Shown here one piece after another: positions 37,690 through 50,409 of a DNA stretch of 64,000 bases; the stretch's first letter is position 1, and each line of letters begins with the position of its first letter. The notes under the pieces are model-generated. The model saw only the letters and a program-made list of their open reading frames with translations. It did not search any database and had not been told where the DNA came from. The stretch is taken from contig NC_088712.1 of NCBI RefSeq assembly GCF_963576615.1, positions 53,301,114 to 53,365,113 of the forward strand. The letters are read 5' to 3'. Position numbers and translations under genes: made by a program. This DNA is from Watersipora subatra. Lineage: Eukaryota; Bryozoa; Gymnolaemata; Cheilostomatida; Watersiporidae.

Positions 37690-37808
37690 GGAGCAATGGT
37701 GGCTGGATTCCCTTCCTAACACCGCTAAAGGTCCTTGAGTGAATCGAACCATCATGCTACTAACATCGACTATAACTCCGTACCCTAACTACTGAGCCAT
37801 CACTGCTT
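37690..37808 (-). repeat. tRNA-derived SINE-like repeat
   Basis: On the - strand TGGCTCAGTAG (37,789-37,799) fits the pol III A box and GGTTCGATTCA (37,740-37,750) the B box, about 40 bases apart. The sequence does not fold as a full tRNA gene by eye, so a SINE head is more likely. Confidence 0.65.
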
Positions 37809-40177
37809 CTTTCTTATCCATTAATATCTCAGAGTTTGTCAAACACAGTTGTTTGTGTGTATCAGTTCTCCAACTCTATAGTATTCTTATGTTTGTTGTT
37901 CGGGAAATTTGTGATTATTCTGGTAAAATATTTCTAGTTCCAAGTTCTGGCAGCTCTGCCCTCCCGCAGTGTCCGTAAATGCTAGTAAGATGAAGTTTAT
38001 TATTTGGTTGGTCTCTAAGTGATGCCGCTTACACCCTGAAGCTGCCTTTACACTCGAATTGAGGGCATAAGTTTGAGTCACTCATTTGTCTCGTGGAAAG
38101 CAGCGAGTACAGAAAGACCCTAAAGACCTGCACGCAAAGAGCGCACCAAGGCCTAATACTTGCCTCGAGCATCTACTCCTTGCAAATGCATTCTTTCTTG
38201 CAAAAATTATGGAATTTCCTTGCGAGTGAATTGTATTGTTCGTTGTGCAGCGGATCTGTGATGCTGTACTGTACTGAGCCAATTCCCTATAGCTCAATTG
38301 GCTCATCCTAAATCACAGGATTTCCTTAAAGCCTCCCTGATCATCAGCTGGGACTCGCTGACAGCATAGCTGATGGCAGCTGGCTGTGGCTTATGGCTAC
38401 CAGGTAGAATCTACACTCGCTATATTATTATATTCCACTGCGTTAAGCTAGGCAGAGCCGGGCACACATATTTCATAATGACATTCCTTACGCAGTTAAA
38501 ATCAAGATGTTCAGCACGTGTCCAGTGAGCCTCCACATCTAGAGCCACAGCTATGTTAGTCTAAGTTATTAGTTGGTTTTATATCATCTTATGCTATTGA
38601 TGGTAGTTTAATAAAACTACATATAAAAATGTGGTTATTGGCTAACTCGCAATGCTAGCAACCTATATTAATAAATCTCACTTCGTCATTGTATCTGTTG
38701 GTCTATGCTTCCACATTTGTTGTCCGATTTCGTCCAAACTCCACACGCTCAGTGTTTTTCTGTTATTTGATAAGATATTTGGTTTCAAACTCTAGTCTAG
38801 TTGCAGAGAGCCAGCCTCCTCCTAAACTCCCAGCTATGGATTATCTGATTCAATATTAAAAGAATCCTGGGCAATGCCATGCTTACTACTAGTGCTCTAT
38901 TATAAGCATATGATTTATCTATAATATATGATATATATATGTATATAATATAATACAGTAGGCCATGTATTGTATGCCACAATCACTCCTCTCTATGACA
39001 TATTTAAGTTGAAAAGCCTAAATTCTCAAGAACTTCATTTTTAAACTCTAACAATGTCTACTAAAAACTTCTATGACACCGGTTAGTGTTTTCCGTGGTT
39101 CTTTATTTTGTGCGCAAATCAACATAGTGACATCAACTTCCTCGTTATTTCAAACTGCGCTGCAGGGGAAGCCAAAGGGCATAACAACTAATATTTTGGC
39201 CATAGGAAATCGCAGAATCTCTCGAATCGAAAGTAGTTCGCTGCAATCAAAGCTTATGAAGTTATAACCGATCCTGATAAACAAAATAAAAGATAGCAAT
39301 AAATGCTATAAGTTAGACAAAAACATACTAATAGCATTTATCTTCACATCATTTTATGCTTGCAAATTAGCAAAGCCTTTTTACTGTCCACAAAATCAAA
39401 GGTAGTGTTTTTTTATAGTAAAACAGTTCAAATAACATATTTACATTTGATGAATAGACCTAGCACCTTATCAACTAAATACAAAGCTAGAATTATCCAG
39501 CCATACCATCTCTACCTGTCGTCTCGGATTATGGCTCCGCAGTTCATGCATCTCATGTAAATTGCCTAACTGGCAAATTATGGTTTTGTTTTAGTGCTGT
39601 TAGGTGAAAACTGGTGATGATAAGGTAATTTCTAATGTAGCTTGGTGCCATAAATTGTCTACTGGAGTATAACTTGTGCTGCATCCATGAAGTTAGCTAA
39701 GGGCAAAGTTACCATGGTATTTGGAGGATCTGACTGGTTTAATGGTCCTCTACATTTACTAAGTTCCCATCTAGTGTTAGTGTGGCTACACACTTTCATA
39801 TGTGTCTGTAGCTATGACATCATGGACTCACGCGGTGACATGACATCATGGAAACTGTCGTTTTTCTCTTATTCTGTTGTGATTCAGTGTCGCTGCTCGG
39901 AAGCGAAATACCCTTGCGATGTGCCATTTTTGAGCCATGGAACCAGCCTTGGCGACCGAGTGGCGTCGCACTTGTGTGTGCGCATAGGTCTTTCCTGTTG
40001 CTTCATATGCAGAAATTTTTTTTGTAGACACAAGGCATTGCACAACTATCGCTTCATTATAGCGCTCCATGGAATCATGATCTGCTTGTCGGCGCAGCGT
40101 CGCGCTTCGGCACTGGTGCACTACACTATCGCTATATGAAAACTTAGCGAAAGAGGAAGGCTTCTACGATCATTGAT

Positions 40178-40325
40178 CCATTTGTAGGTCACAAACCTAG
40201 ATATTAGTAGGTCACAAGCCTAAATATTTTTAGGTCACAAACCTAGATATTTGTAGGTCATAAGCCTAGATATGTATAGGTCACAAACTTGGACATTTGT
40301 AGGACACAAACCTAGATACATGTAC
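40178..40325. repeat. About 26-bp tandem repeat, six copies
   Basis: Imperfect copies of TTTGTAGGTCACAAACCTAG ATA. No coding role is apparent. Confidence 0.85.
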
Positions 40326-41376
40326 TTGTAGACCACCTAATAATGTTTAGCCAATTTGATTATCAATCTAAGTAAATATTTTATCATAATATGTTTGTGT
40401 TGCAACAGAGTGCATATGTGGCAAGCTACAAAACCTTCCTATAGCATGGTCTAGAAAAACTTGATACAAACTCAATTTGATGGTATAATCACTACGTTGG
40501 AGGTTGCCTTTTTGACCTGTCAGGAGTTGTTCTTTTGTTTAAGACACCGTTTAATTAGGCACAGAAAAGTATCGAACACGTAACTGTCTTTGATGTCTCG
40601 CGACGACGTGTTTAATAATTAGACGCAGTACTTTGCAGCGGAAATGTAAGATCGTTGTTAGACGGCAGCAATATCAGCTCACTGCCTACACCTTTTTGCT
40701 GCCACTAGTAAAGATTAAAATGACAAGGTTACAGCATGAAGAATTGCAGGCACGCGCTCCTGAGCAGTCTATATATAAAAGTGAATGATTTCTAACTAAA
40801 GAGATTAGAGCAAATCATTAGAACACGGACATGGTATGAGTAGATGCTGCCATGGATACGTATAAGCAGTCCAAGAACTTTTAACGCCTAGATTTGATTG
40901 TTCAATAATTTGCCAGCTTTATAAGAAAGTTTTATTTAGAGTGTTATTGATATATAATACACAAGTCTTTATATAAGCATCAGATGCAAAGTTGTGTCTA
41001 TTATGATTGTAAAGGTTTTCATATTTAAATTTGTTACAAACAGATCAGAGAAGTGTTGAGTGATTATACCACTCCAATTAGAACTAACTGTATATATCAT
41101 CATGTGAAAGTAGGAAACAGTTATTATGTGTTGGCGGAAGAATTGACTTGGTTCATGCATATACCTTGAAGGTGTTTATTAGTTTACAAATCTCTGTTCA
41201 GAGTCGTCATAAGGACAAAAGATTACTTTTTGGTGTAGTCATGACAGACAAAACGGCATTGTCAATTTGGCAAACGGGGAACAATTCTTGTTACCACCGG
41301 CAACCAATTGTTTACAAGGTGGGAATTCCAGACCACAACTGCTGTTGAATGACTTGTATGACACACCATAATTCTC

Positions 41377-41406
41377 GATTCTTAACCTGAGGCCTGGTTA
41401 AGAATC
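41377..41406. other. Perfect hairpin, 11-bp stem
   Basis: GATTCTTAACC and GGTTAAGAATC are exact inverted copies around TGAGGCCT. It opens a stretch with further foldback structure to 41,585. Confidence 0.75.
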
Positions 41407-41530
41407 AAGAATGATTTGACCTGTTATGAACCCATGCTGCTGGGTGCTTTTATTCCTAATAAAAACACCCAAAAGAAGGCAATGGCAAACCACCGTTGAA
41501 ACCTGCCAAAAACAGTCATGGTTATAAGAA

Positions 41531-41585
41531 GTGCGGGAAACCATGTCCTCACAGAACATGGTGCTTAGCGAGAGAAAACCCGCAC
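41531..41585. other. Nested stem structure
   Basis: GTGCGGG (41,531-41,537) pairs with CCCGCAC (41,579-41,585). Inside it ACCATGT (41,540-41,546) pairs with ACATGGT (41,556-41,562) over a nine-base loop. It could be a transposon end or a structured RNA; no known RNA family was recognised. Confidence 0.5.
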
Positions 41586-42509
41586 CCTGTCAAGTAAGAC
41601 TTGATCATTATTTTTATTATTATGTGTTACTATTATGTATTATTATTATGTATTAGCATTATGTACTCATTTCAGTTTTTGGTCTACATGAGAGATTAGA
41701 CATAAATTATTGAACCATTTACTGAGTCTTGGCAATATAAACTTCAATAGGGTGTGGATGAAGTTCTAAGCAACATGTTATTATCCAGAGCTGGGTATGT
41801 TTACAATGTTAAGCCTGTTTTCTTTCATTCACACCCAAAGCTTTTTACACAATGGTTGTGGTACTAGATTGCAATTACGCTCGTTATCGCTAATGCGTGT
41901 AAGCAATATTCAGCAGGCAGACACAAATAACTTATTATCAACTTTCTCATATATTTGTTTCAAAAAATATTATTGAGCATTTGCTCTTTTCTAACTACCG
42001 TCAAAAATAAATAAGTATAAAAATTTTATATACAAGATGTACAAAAATATGATAGGATTCGTCAGAGTATTGCAGATTCTATTTACAAAGGATGGATGAT
42101 AATGCAGTCGAGATTGAATTCATTAAGGCCTAATCAAGCGCATATGATCTCATGCACAATGCAAAGCCATCCGTGCATTGTTTCAGTGCAAGCGATGGTG
42201 TGTTGACCAATTGTCAGCGTAAAACATATGCACTTCATCAAAAAGGTTCACGAAGCTATGTAGCCACCATTCTCAAAAGTATGAACAAACATCGTGAGGT
42301 AAAGGTATATATTATAGCCCCTGAGAGAATGCTCTGCCTTTTCCTAAGATTTCACGCTAAGTGAAGGAAGTTTTCCATCAGAGTTTCGATAGTTTGTAAT
42401 TCTCTCTTTTTGTGTCAGCAGTATAATCTGGTGGCAGCATCATTGACAGCTACCATACCACCATTGGGCACCGGACTCAAACTAACCATCTTACTGTTGC
42501 CATTTGCCC

Positions 42510-45500
42510 TCAACAATGTATGGCAAACTTATCACTGGCCTGTCCTGTTAATAAATCAATGTATATGGCTTGACATTTGCCGCAAAACGATGTCAAACAA
42601 AGCACATTTCCACTGGTGCAGCCGCCGCAAGGATCAAATGGACACGGTTCGTACTGATTGTCTTTTGGGCAGCCAGATAGCTGGTTGAGCCCTGGCACGT
42701 GGTTGCTAAACAAATTAGAGAATGATGACTTTTTGTGGTCGGGTTCAACCTGGTTATTTTTTTCTTCGAAATCCTCGGATATGAAGTTATCTATACTTGG
42801 CATATTCTGGTAGGTTGGAATGAGGTTACTCATTTCCTGTTCAGCCAGCTCGCTGCTCACTGTAAGAAAGAAAATTTAACTATTAGTAAAATATTGTGGC
42901 AACAATATTCGATGTGGTTATACATTATTTCAAATTAAGAATATAATATTCTCTCAATGAATTCATGATTATATAATCTATATAAATATAATATTTTAAC
43001 GATTTATTTTATAAGCTTATAATATGATTACAAATATGGAAGGTATCCTTCAAACTGCAATGCATTGAAAATGGCAGCTTTCAATTCAGTTGAATATAAA
43101 AGCTATTTTTTATTTTCGTAGGAAAGTTTTAATGCTAAACTTCCATTGCGTTTAATTAAAAAGGTTAAAAACCATTTATTTTTGTCAACAGTTTGAATTT
43201 GTCAACATAATTAAATTCGTAAAAATATTATAAATAAAACAAAAGATACTTGCAGAAAACTGTCACGATTTAAAAGCAGGAAGCAATTGTGACCCGATAT
43301 GCAACCCAATTGATCAATTTCACCCTGTTGTTGTTACATCACTTCCTATCTTCTGCAGCTTACATATTGTGAAAACGATTAGTTCTTGACATCACCTAGT
43401 AGCTGAAGTTGAAAGTAAATTTACCTTGGCTTGATCCTTCCTTGCTGCCCTTTTTATGCTGCCTCTCACTTCGGTCACGCTGCTTCTGCTCCTTATCGTA
43501 GCAGACATTCTTGCATGCCTTTTTGTTGTCAAAGCTGTTACCTTTGATCTCAGCACATCCCCAAAACTTTCTGCACAAACCCTTCTTTGTGTCAAAGTAG
43601 TATCGCTTCGACAATTTCTCACACATGAATGTGTATTTGGGCTTTGGGAGGGAGCAGACATCATCAGCCCCTAAAATAGTTTAAATATAAGTAAAGAAAT
43701 GACAAATAATAGATACAGTTATCTAAATATTTGTGAACACTGTTTGTGTTATAAACAATAACTTTTATTCGCAGACCTACCTTTGCAAACGGCTGTAACT
43801 TCACATTGATCAAATATACACTCTTTCTTGGGCTCACATTGCTTTCCTCCAAAGCATTTTACTCCCTACAAATAGTAAATATGAAGAAATTGTACACACA
43901 GCTGCTTGTATTATAAACTTAGCATATATATATATATATATATAACATACTATGAGATATATCGAGAAAACAAAGGCGATGAACACAGAATGTCTGTTTT
44001 AAAACATTAAGTAAACTCCTTACCTCACACGGATCCTTGCATTTGCACAATTCATTGCCTTCTATGTCAGCCTCATATCCATACTTGCATGGCAGCTTGC
44101 ACATCTCATTCAAAGATGGTCGTTCTTTCTCTTCTGGAACTTTCGCCTCAACCGGCCATGGTAAAACGTAACCTTGGTCAGACTGGTATGAGCTCAACGA
44201 GTCGCCTAAAAAACAGGAAAAGTGGTTGGATATTGTTTAGGAAGAATACTCCCTACTCTATAGCAGAAAAGTTAAATATAGTTTCCAAGATTTCCGGTTG
44301 GTATTTAGAGGTGAACTCTCACAAATTTGGTAAGTAATCACTGATAGATAGTAGATAGTTAATTAGGAAATGCCTAGAAATATAAATAAGATGAACTGCT
44401 AGGTCACTAATTGCCGCCAATTATGTATGACATTTGAAGTGTTATTGCAAGCAACGATTTCTCATTTATGTAATATCAGCTCAAAGCAAGGTTTATTTTT
44501 ACTCCTTTCACCCATCTTGAACACCTTCCGCCGATTGTTTGCACTTTTACTGAAAGTTTGCAAGGTGGAATGACTAATGAAACTGTGATATTACGCAGGC
44601 ACCATGCGTTTTCTAACACTAAATCCTTGTTATCAAGAAGCAGAATGGTAAAAAAGGGCCTATTGTCAAAATGCAACGACATTAAAGTTTTACTGCCAAA
44701 CAAAGTTCAACTACGCACGTAATAAAAACACATTTATGCTAAGAAAAACAGAAAATACTGTTTTTTGTTTACAAAGAAATCATACCAAATTATTATTGGG
44801 CAAACTTTCATAAATTGACAAATCATTAAGCACTCGTGTTTCATAGATTATACAAGGAGGCAGCAGAATGAGCAATTGCTCGACTACAGGCTGACTGTGG
44901 CACACGCTCTCTAGGTTACAGCTGATCAGTTGACACCAAACTCCTTGTATTTGATCAATGAACAAACTGGCACTAATACATCGGTAAAATCTCCGAGTGA
45001 CATTCGCTGGTCAGTGTGCGCGAGTCACAAATGTTGATCAGTGACTTTAGCACTTGACAGGTGGCCGAAAGGCTGATCGCACTCAATTAATTTAACTGTT
45101 TAAGATTGTTTTGGAATGCGCTCTAATTTATACGTCATTTATTTGTTTTCTTATAACGAATAACAAAGCGCTGCTTGCTACAAAAGAAGCATGAATTGAA
45201 CCGAGTGATCGGCCACATTTCCCAGCACTTGTGATTTGGGTGGTCTAGTATTTCAAGGTGGGCATCAGTCTTTCCATGCGTTGCAGTTTTACGCGCTCGG
45301 GCAATGCATTGAAGCAAAAATTTGTTTGCTCACCTGTTTTGTAAGAATATTTTGATGACTTCTGGCCTATTGGTACAGATGTAGGAAGAGAGCTTTGAAT
45401 TATGACCTGGAATGAGTTTGGAACTAATTTCACATCCTGTCTCTTGAATCGTCGGGACGGCAAAGCCAAAACCATGCTGTTCATCAGCTACAACGATGCG

Positions 45501-45736
45501 AATGAAAAATCGTAAGCCAAGATTCTAATTTCATTTATATGATAGAAATGCAGTAGCTTTTTAAAAACAAATGATATACTGAAAGCTTTCTGATATTGTT
45601 TCACAAAATAAATATTATACAAATATGAAGAATAGTAGATACTTAGTAGATAATAGTAGATACTTACCAAGCAGAGTGTGAAACAGAATGTTATATCCAT
45701 GAGGAATGAAGCACTTCGGCTGTGAGAGAAAAACAT
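42510..45736 (-). CDS. Secreted protein with antistasin-like and Kunitz-like domains
   Basis: Six exons in phase: 45668-45736, 45334-45487, 44024-44205, 43781-43865, 43425-43670, 42510-42859; 361 residues. A hydrophobic signal region (ITFCFTLCLLMNSMVLALPS) spans exons 1-2, then a basic RRFKR that may be a propeptide site. Met13 is an alternative start that gives a cleaner signal peptide. Residues 110-134 (CKLPCKYGYEAD..GN.LCKCKDPC) resemble an antistasin-type knot, with Asn where Cys usually follows Gly. Residues 139-162 form a small six-Cys segment. Residues 169-220 are Kunitz-like: YYFDTKKGLC and KGNSF match the BPTI core, but Cys spacing is 10 and 5 where BPTI has 8 and 7, and Glu181 follows the second Cys where a trypsin-type inhibitor has Lys or Arg. 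The last exon ends in a cysteine-rich block (CPFDPCGGC ... FCGKCQAIY). I infer a secreted matrix or inhibitor-like protein; protease inhibition is doubtful. I recognise no named orthologue. Confidence 0.8.
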
Positions 45737-45868
45737 CGCTATTTATATTCCCGAAGAGAAAAGTTTGCAGCAAATATCCAACTGTTATCTGTATTTGTTT
45801 CGGTATATTGTACGTCTGCAGCAGTTGATAGTCAAGTTGCCAATGTGCTTACTGCCCACACTCCTCGC

Positions 45869-45876
45869 TTTATATA
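45869..45876 (-). promoter_or_regulatory. TATA box of the antistasin/Kunitz gene
   Basis: On the - strand TATATAAA lies in CTGCCTATATAAAGCGAGG, about 135 bases before the first ATG at 45,736. A start site some 30 bases downstream would give a leader of about 100 bases. It is the only clear TATA promoter in the window. Confidence 0.75.
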
Positions 45877-46805
45877 GGCAGCTGCTCACACGTAGCGACC
45901 GCTTGTAGTGGATTCCTAACACCCATGAGTATAGCCTACATTCTTCTCTTGTTTACAATGCCTTCTAAGAGCTCCCGTTAAACTTTGGACAAGGTTTAAA
46001 GGCAACGTATTGCGTTACGAAAATACCCCTGTCAATAACGATTACATATTCATAACTGAGTGAGTATGCATGAATAGGTAGGAGTCAGGCCAACTGTTCA
46101 ACATCTATTTTTATAGTAAACACAATTTGCTGAGCTATGTCAAGTATTTGGTGGATCCGCATTCGCTTGGGCGCCGTTATTTTTGTCTGGTAATTACTGA
46201 CAAGGGATTACAAGGAATATCTGTCCTCGTCCAAATATATCACCTCACAAATGAGCTCAGTAGGGAAGTGGGTGAAAAAACTTTGTAGAGAAATAATATT
46301 CTAGTATTAATGAAAGTGGGCGGCCATTAAAAACTAATCGTTTGAATGAATAACCAATGTTTGCTAAGTAGAGCATAGTTTAATGTCTTATTTTAAGACA
46401 TCAGATGCTGCTGTCTTAAAATGCAGATGTTGATCACATTAAAAAATTGAGTCCAGCTGCCAAATGTATTGACAGCAAAAAATAAACATCAACCTGTTCT
46501 TGATTATTCTTATCTGAATCTCAAGCAATGCAGGCCAGTCAGAGAATAGATATTGGTTTTTCATCAATGAATCAAAAAATTGCTTCACATCCGGGTACAA
46601 TTACCTATACCCTGGCCCTACTTACTACGCAGTGTAGTGTATACATAGATACAAGGATGTTGTAGTCAGTACCTGTTAGAGAGCAAACCCTGGTCATACC
46701 ATTACTACCGTGAATCGATCAGGTGACCAACATGGAGAAAATGTTATTTGACGGCAATCGGTATAAAGGAGCAATACTTGTGATAGGCAATTCTTTCAAG
46801 CAGCC

Positions 46806-46950
46806 TACCGGCATGTTCTACCGGTATGTTCTACCGGCATGTTCTACCAGTATGTTCTACCGGTATGTTCTATCGGTATGTTCTACCGGTATGTTCTATC
46901 GGTATGTTCTACCGGTATGTTCTACCGGTATGTTCTACCGGCATGTTCTG
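46806..46950. repeat. 13-bp minisatellite
   Basis: About eleven copies of CCGGTATGTTCTA, with T/C variants (CCGGCATG, TCGGTATG). Confidence 0.92.
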
Positions 46951-47499
46951 TCTATGATACCAGAGCTACAGCAGTTACTAAGTATGATCAAAGCTATAAC
47001 AAGTTAGTCTATAAAGTTTCCAGTTTAGCCCATGTTATCTTCAAGTTAACACTCTGGAAAGTTTCAGCTTTAAGATGTGCCTGAAGGCAGTTTTATAACA
47101 GAATAAAATGCTGTAAGAGGGTTACTCGACATCCTCATTTCTATTTAAATGTATTTTAGAAATAAGCTTAAGTAATTTTAATAACTATCATAATACACTT
47201 AGTCAAAGCTTGATGCACAAATTGACCCAATTCAACAATTTTTTGTATGTCAAGACAGTTATATGTTATTGCATATATTCTCATCAAACCGCCTTGTATT
47301 TCATTTAATTCATTCCAATGACTAAATTTTTAATATTTTAAGCAGTTATGTACTGCATTAAAACAAGGGCGTTATATCAAACTATTTAAAATTAGATATA
47401 AAGATTATGTTATATGTAATAAACTGAAATAATAAGGTAATTATTAATAAAGTTTTTTTGTCACTTGGACATTATGATGAAAACAGACAAATGGAGGTG

Positions 47500-47728
47500 T
47501 ACTTTTGGTGACATACATACAGAAGGATGGTGTACTCTTGGTGATATGGAGAAGGATGGTGTACTCTTGGTGGTATGGAGAAGGATGGTGTACTCTTGGT
47601 GGTAGAGAAGGATGGTGTACTCTTGGTGGTATAGAGAAAGATGGTGTACTCTTGGTGATAGAGAAGGATGATGTACTTTTGGTGATATAGAGAACGATGG
47701 TGTACTCTTGGTGGTATAGACAAGAATG
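47500..47728. repeat. 27-29-bp minisatellite
   Basis: About eight copies of GATGGTGTACTCTTGGTGGT ATGGAGAAG, some two bases shorter. Frames on both strands across it are repeat artefacts. Confidence 0.92.
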
Positions 47729-50409
47729 GTGCACAGGTAAATACAGGACTAATCTAACTGGACTGCATAAATTTTTAATTCTATCTTATTTACACTTTTC
47801 ATTTTTTTAATTTGATATTTTTTTATCAATGTCTCCTACAAGCTGCAATTAATTTAGGCTTTCGTTTCTTCACTTCTAAATGTAATGTATCACGGAACTT
47901 CCGACATTCCATGTTGGAATTTGCTAACAATGTTGATGTAAACATTTTCCACAATGTTGTGTGGCGCATAATATGCATTTATGGTGAGCATAAAACACAG
48001 TTTGATTGTATATGAGAAATGCATACCTACTGAAGAATGCCAGTGATCTGGTATTTCTTATAGAGTGCAGCATGCATGCAACAGAGGTGCGTAGCTGGGG
48101 TATCCCAAATGTCGTCAGTGTGACATGTTAATGTTCAATTTTTAATGATTTGAAATTGCCTGATTTTAAAGGTCCCTTCTAACAACCATCATATCCAGAA
48201 GACAACTCCATAGATAAGCATGAGCACTTAAGCTTGCAAAACTGATAGAAAAGTATTATGTGAAGAGATCACACAATGTCTCACATGTACACATCATGTC
48301 AGTTTTATGCGCCAATTTATCGCCTAGTTTTATGTGATGTTATACATCACTCGCTCAGCTTATGAAACAACCAGAGGTATGGTGTAGAATGCAGAATGGG
48401 GCCGACTGCAGGGTTAGTGATCGGCAAAAAAGCTCAAGCTGGTCCATAGGTTTCTGACAAGGACATAACAATGAGCTAAAACTACACGCAGTCGAGCAAT
48501 CGTGTTCCGTCTTTATAATTGAAAGAGCTCAATGTGAGAGGCCAAAGACAGTGATAAACTACCTAAAAGAAAACAATATGGACGTTTTGGATCGGCAAAG
48601 AACCAACCAAGTAATAAAATTTGAATATATCTTGAACAAATGTTACAAATTTTATTACAAACTGATTTGAAATGACTTCGGAACAAATAACTCTGCTCAT
48701 TCAGAACCAGATGAGAATTAATAGCTGTACTAACAATGTGTTTGGAAGCGCGAAACAATGAGATCTGCAAATTGATTTTTTTCAATTTACACCGTATCTC
48801 ATCATAAACATAAAAGCATGGCGTATCTAACACGGTACACCATATCCGATGATTTCTTCAATAGCTAACCAAAATGATGACCGATCAGTGAAAAAGAATT
48901 TGATGAGCTTCTGGTAGAGAAACGATTGAATTTATAGAGATGAAAACAAGTTCAACAGGATGATGAGCAAGTATAAATAAAACAATAAAACAACAATTCA
49001 GCAGACGGCTCTATGAAAATGTATTTAGGAGGAATCCATAGGGTGTGAAGTTGGCAAGAATATTACATTACAACTAACTAGCTAGTCAGTGAGCTGTTAG
49101 ATATTATCATATACGGCTTGTTATTTTCATTCCATTTAATTGAAAACATCCAGCTTAAGCGATTGTAATTTTTTGATGTTGAAAGACCGAGGCAAATCAA
49201 AGCCATGCGCTATCTCCAGAGGGTATGGCTACAACATCACAACAAACTTAAACCTCAAGATTGTGTTCTGAACAACAACTCTGCTCTGTATGGGTTGTTC
49301 TATCAGTACGAATGTTTGGAATACACTTCTGCATGTCCAGACATATTTCTGCTGTACTTTCTCTGTTGTAGGAATAACATTCCTAGACTACGACCAGTGT
49401 GAGAAATATCATAAATGGATTGCAATACCGGAACATTCCAACAGTATGACACCACCGAGTGAATGAGGGCTGAAACAAAGTGCTATTTGTAAAAACGCCG
49501 AGGAATGTGCCGCACAGCAGATATTCTACTTGAATAAAGGGCATGCAACAGCGCTGACGTGTGCCTGTTAGACGAGGCAGCATTGTCAAATAGACCTGGT
49601 ATATGTGCACCTCATCAACCTATCAAATTCCGCTATACTTTTTCCGGAATACCAACGCTTAAAATAGCAAATTGTTCTAAATAGCCCTCCTCCTGGCAAC
49701 AAGAATTTATGATAGCGAGAAGAGATTGAGTTAGGATAGCCTTAGAAACCATTTCTCCTACGTCGTAGCTGATTATAGCAGGAAATTCAGTTACGTAGCT
49801 AATTGCTAGGCGGAGAGTATTTATAACAAAGACTAGATTGAAATGAGGCCTTTTAGGTGATTGCTTGATTAGTAAAAAAATCTAAGATATTTCAGTTTGT
49901 GCACTTGAATAAAGAAAGCTAGACGTAATTAATAGCCAACAATTTGTATTGTCGCAACAGCAATCAATGAAATAACTGTACAGTTGAATAGAATGAACTG
50001 CCTTATTATTACATTCGATATAAGATCAGCAAACTTGTTGACAAAACGAGTACAACACCTGAACAGTTCAGTATCGGCTGCCGATGAATCAGCTGAACAA
50101 TACAGAGCAATGGCTTAATCTTTAACCTTTTAACAGGCTAGTCTCGATCTAACAGTCAAGTTCAATGTCATTGATTGAGCCAGTGGCTTTACTATACACA
50201 GACAGAGGCTCTAGTTTAACAAGGTTAGACTAGCTGACTCAGACGGTCTCATTGGATAGGCAAATAAAAGCCAGGGGCAGTCTGCAAGGCTGACTATGTA
50301 CATATTGTCTATACAGACTCAGATCAACCTGAGAATAATGTCCTTCGAGCGATACACCCACCACGGCTGCCCCTCTTATATACAGTTTTGTTCGTCGTTA
50401 AACGGGTGG

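Larger units (their letters stand above)
36433..42509. other. Gene-poor intergenic region
   Basis: Between MRPL28 and the Kunitz gene I recognise no coding exon. The longest frames (39,687-40,139 on +, 42,152-42,364 on +) show no domain. Repeats and hairpins inside are listed separately. The last part probably includes the 3' untranslated region of the Kunitz gene. Confidence 0.5.
45877..50409. other. Intergenic region, no gene recognised
   Basis: Upstream of the Kunitz gene and downstream of PRPF39. Frames at 48,513-48,833 (-) and 49,205-49,402 (+) show no domain. Two minisatellites are listed separately. The part near 50,400 probably holds the PRPF39 3' untranslated region. Confidence 0.5.

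Noticed and set aside
37690-37808. Functional tRNA gene
   Set aside because: A and B boxes are present but no convincing acceptor stem or anticodon arm could be paired by eye.
39687-40139. 150-residue frame
   Set aside because: No recognisable domain, no clear splice or start context, and an antisense frame is open too; left as unassigned intergenic.
45245-45484. Separate start for the Kunitz gene at the Met in exon 2
   Set aside because: Exon 1 supplies an upstream Met, completes a hydrophobic signal peptide across the junction and lies at a sensible distance from the TATA box.
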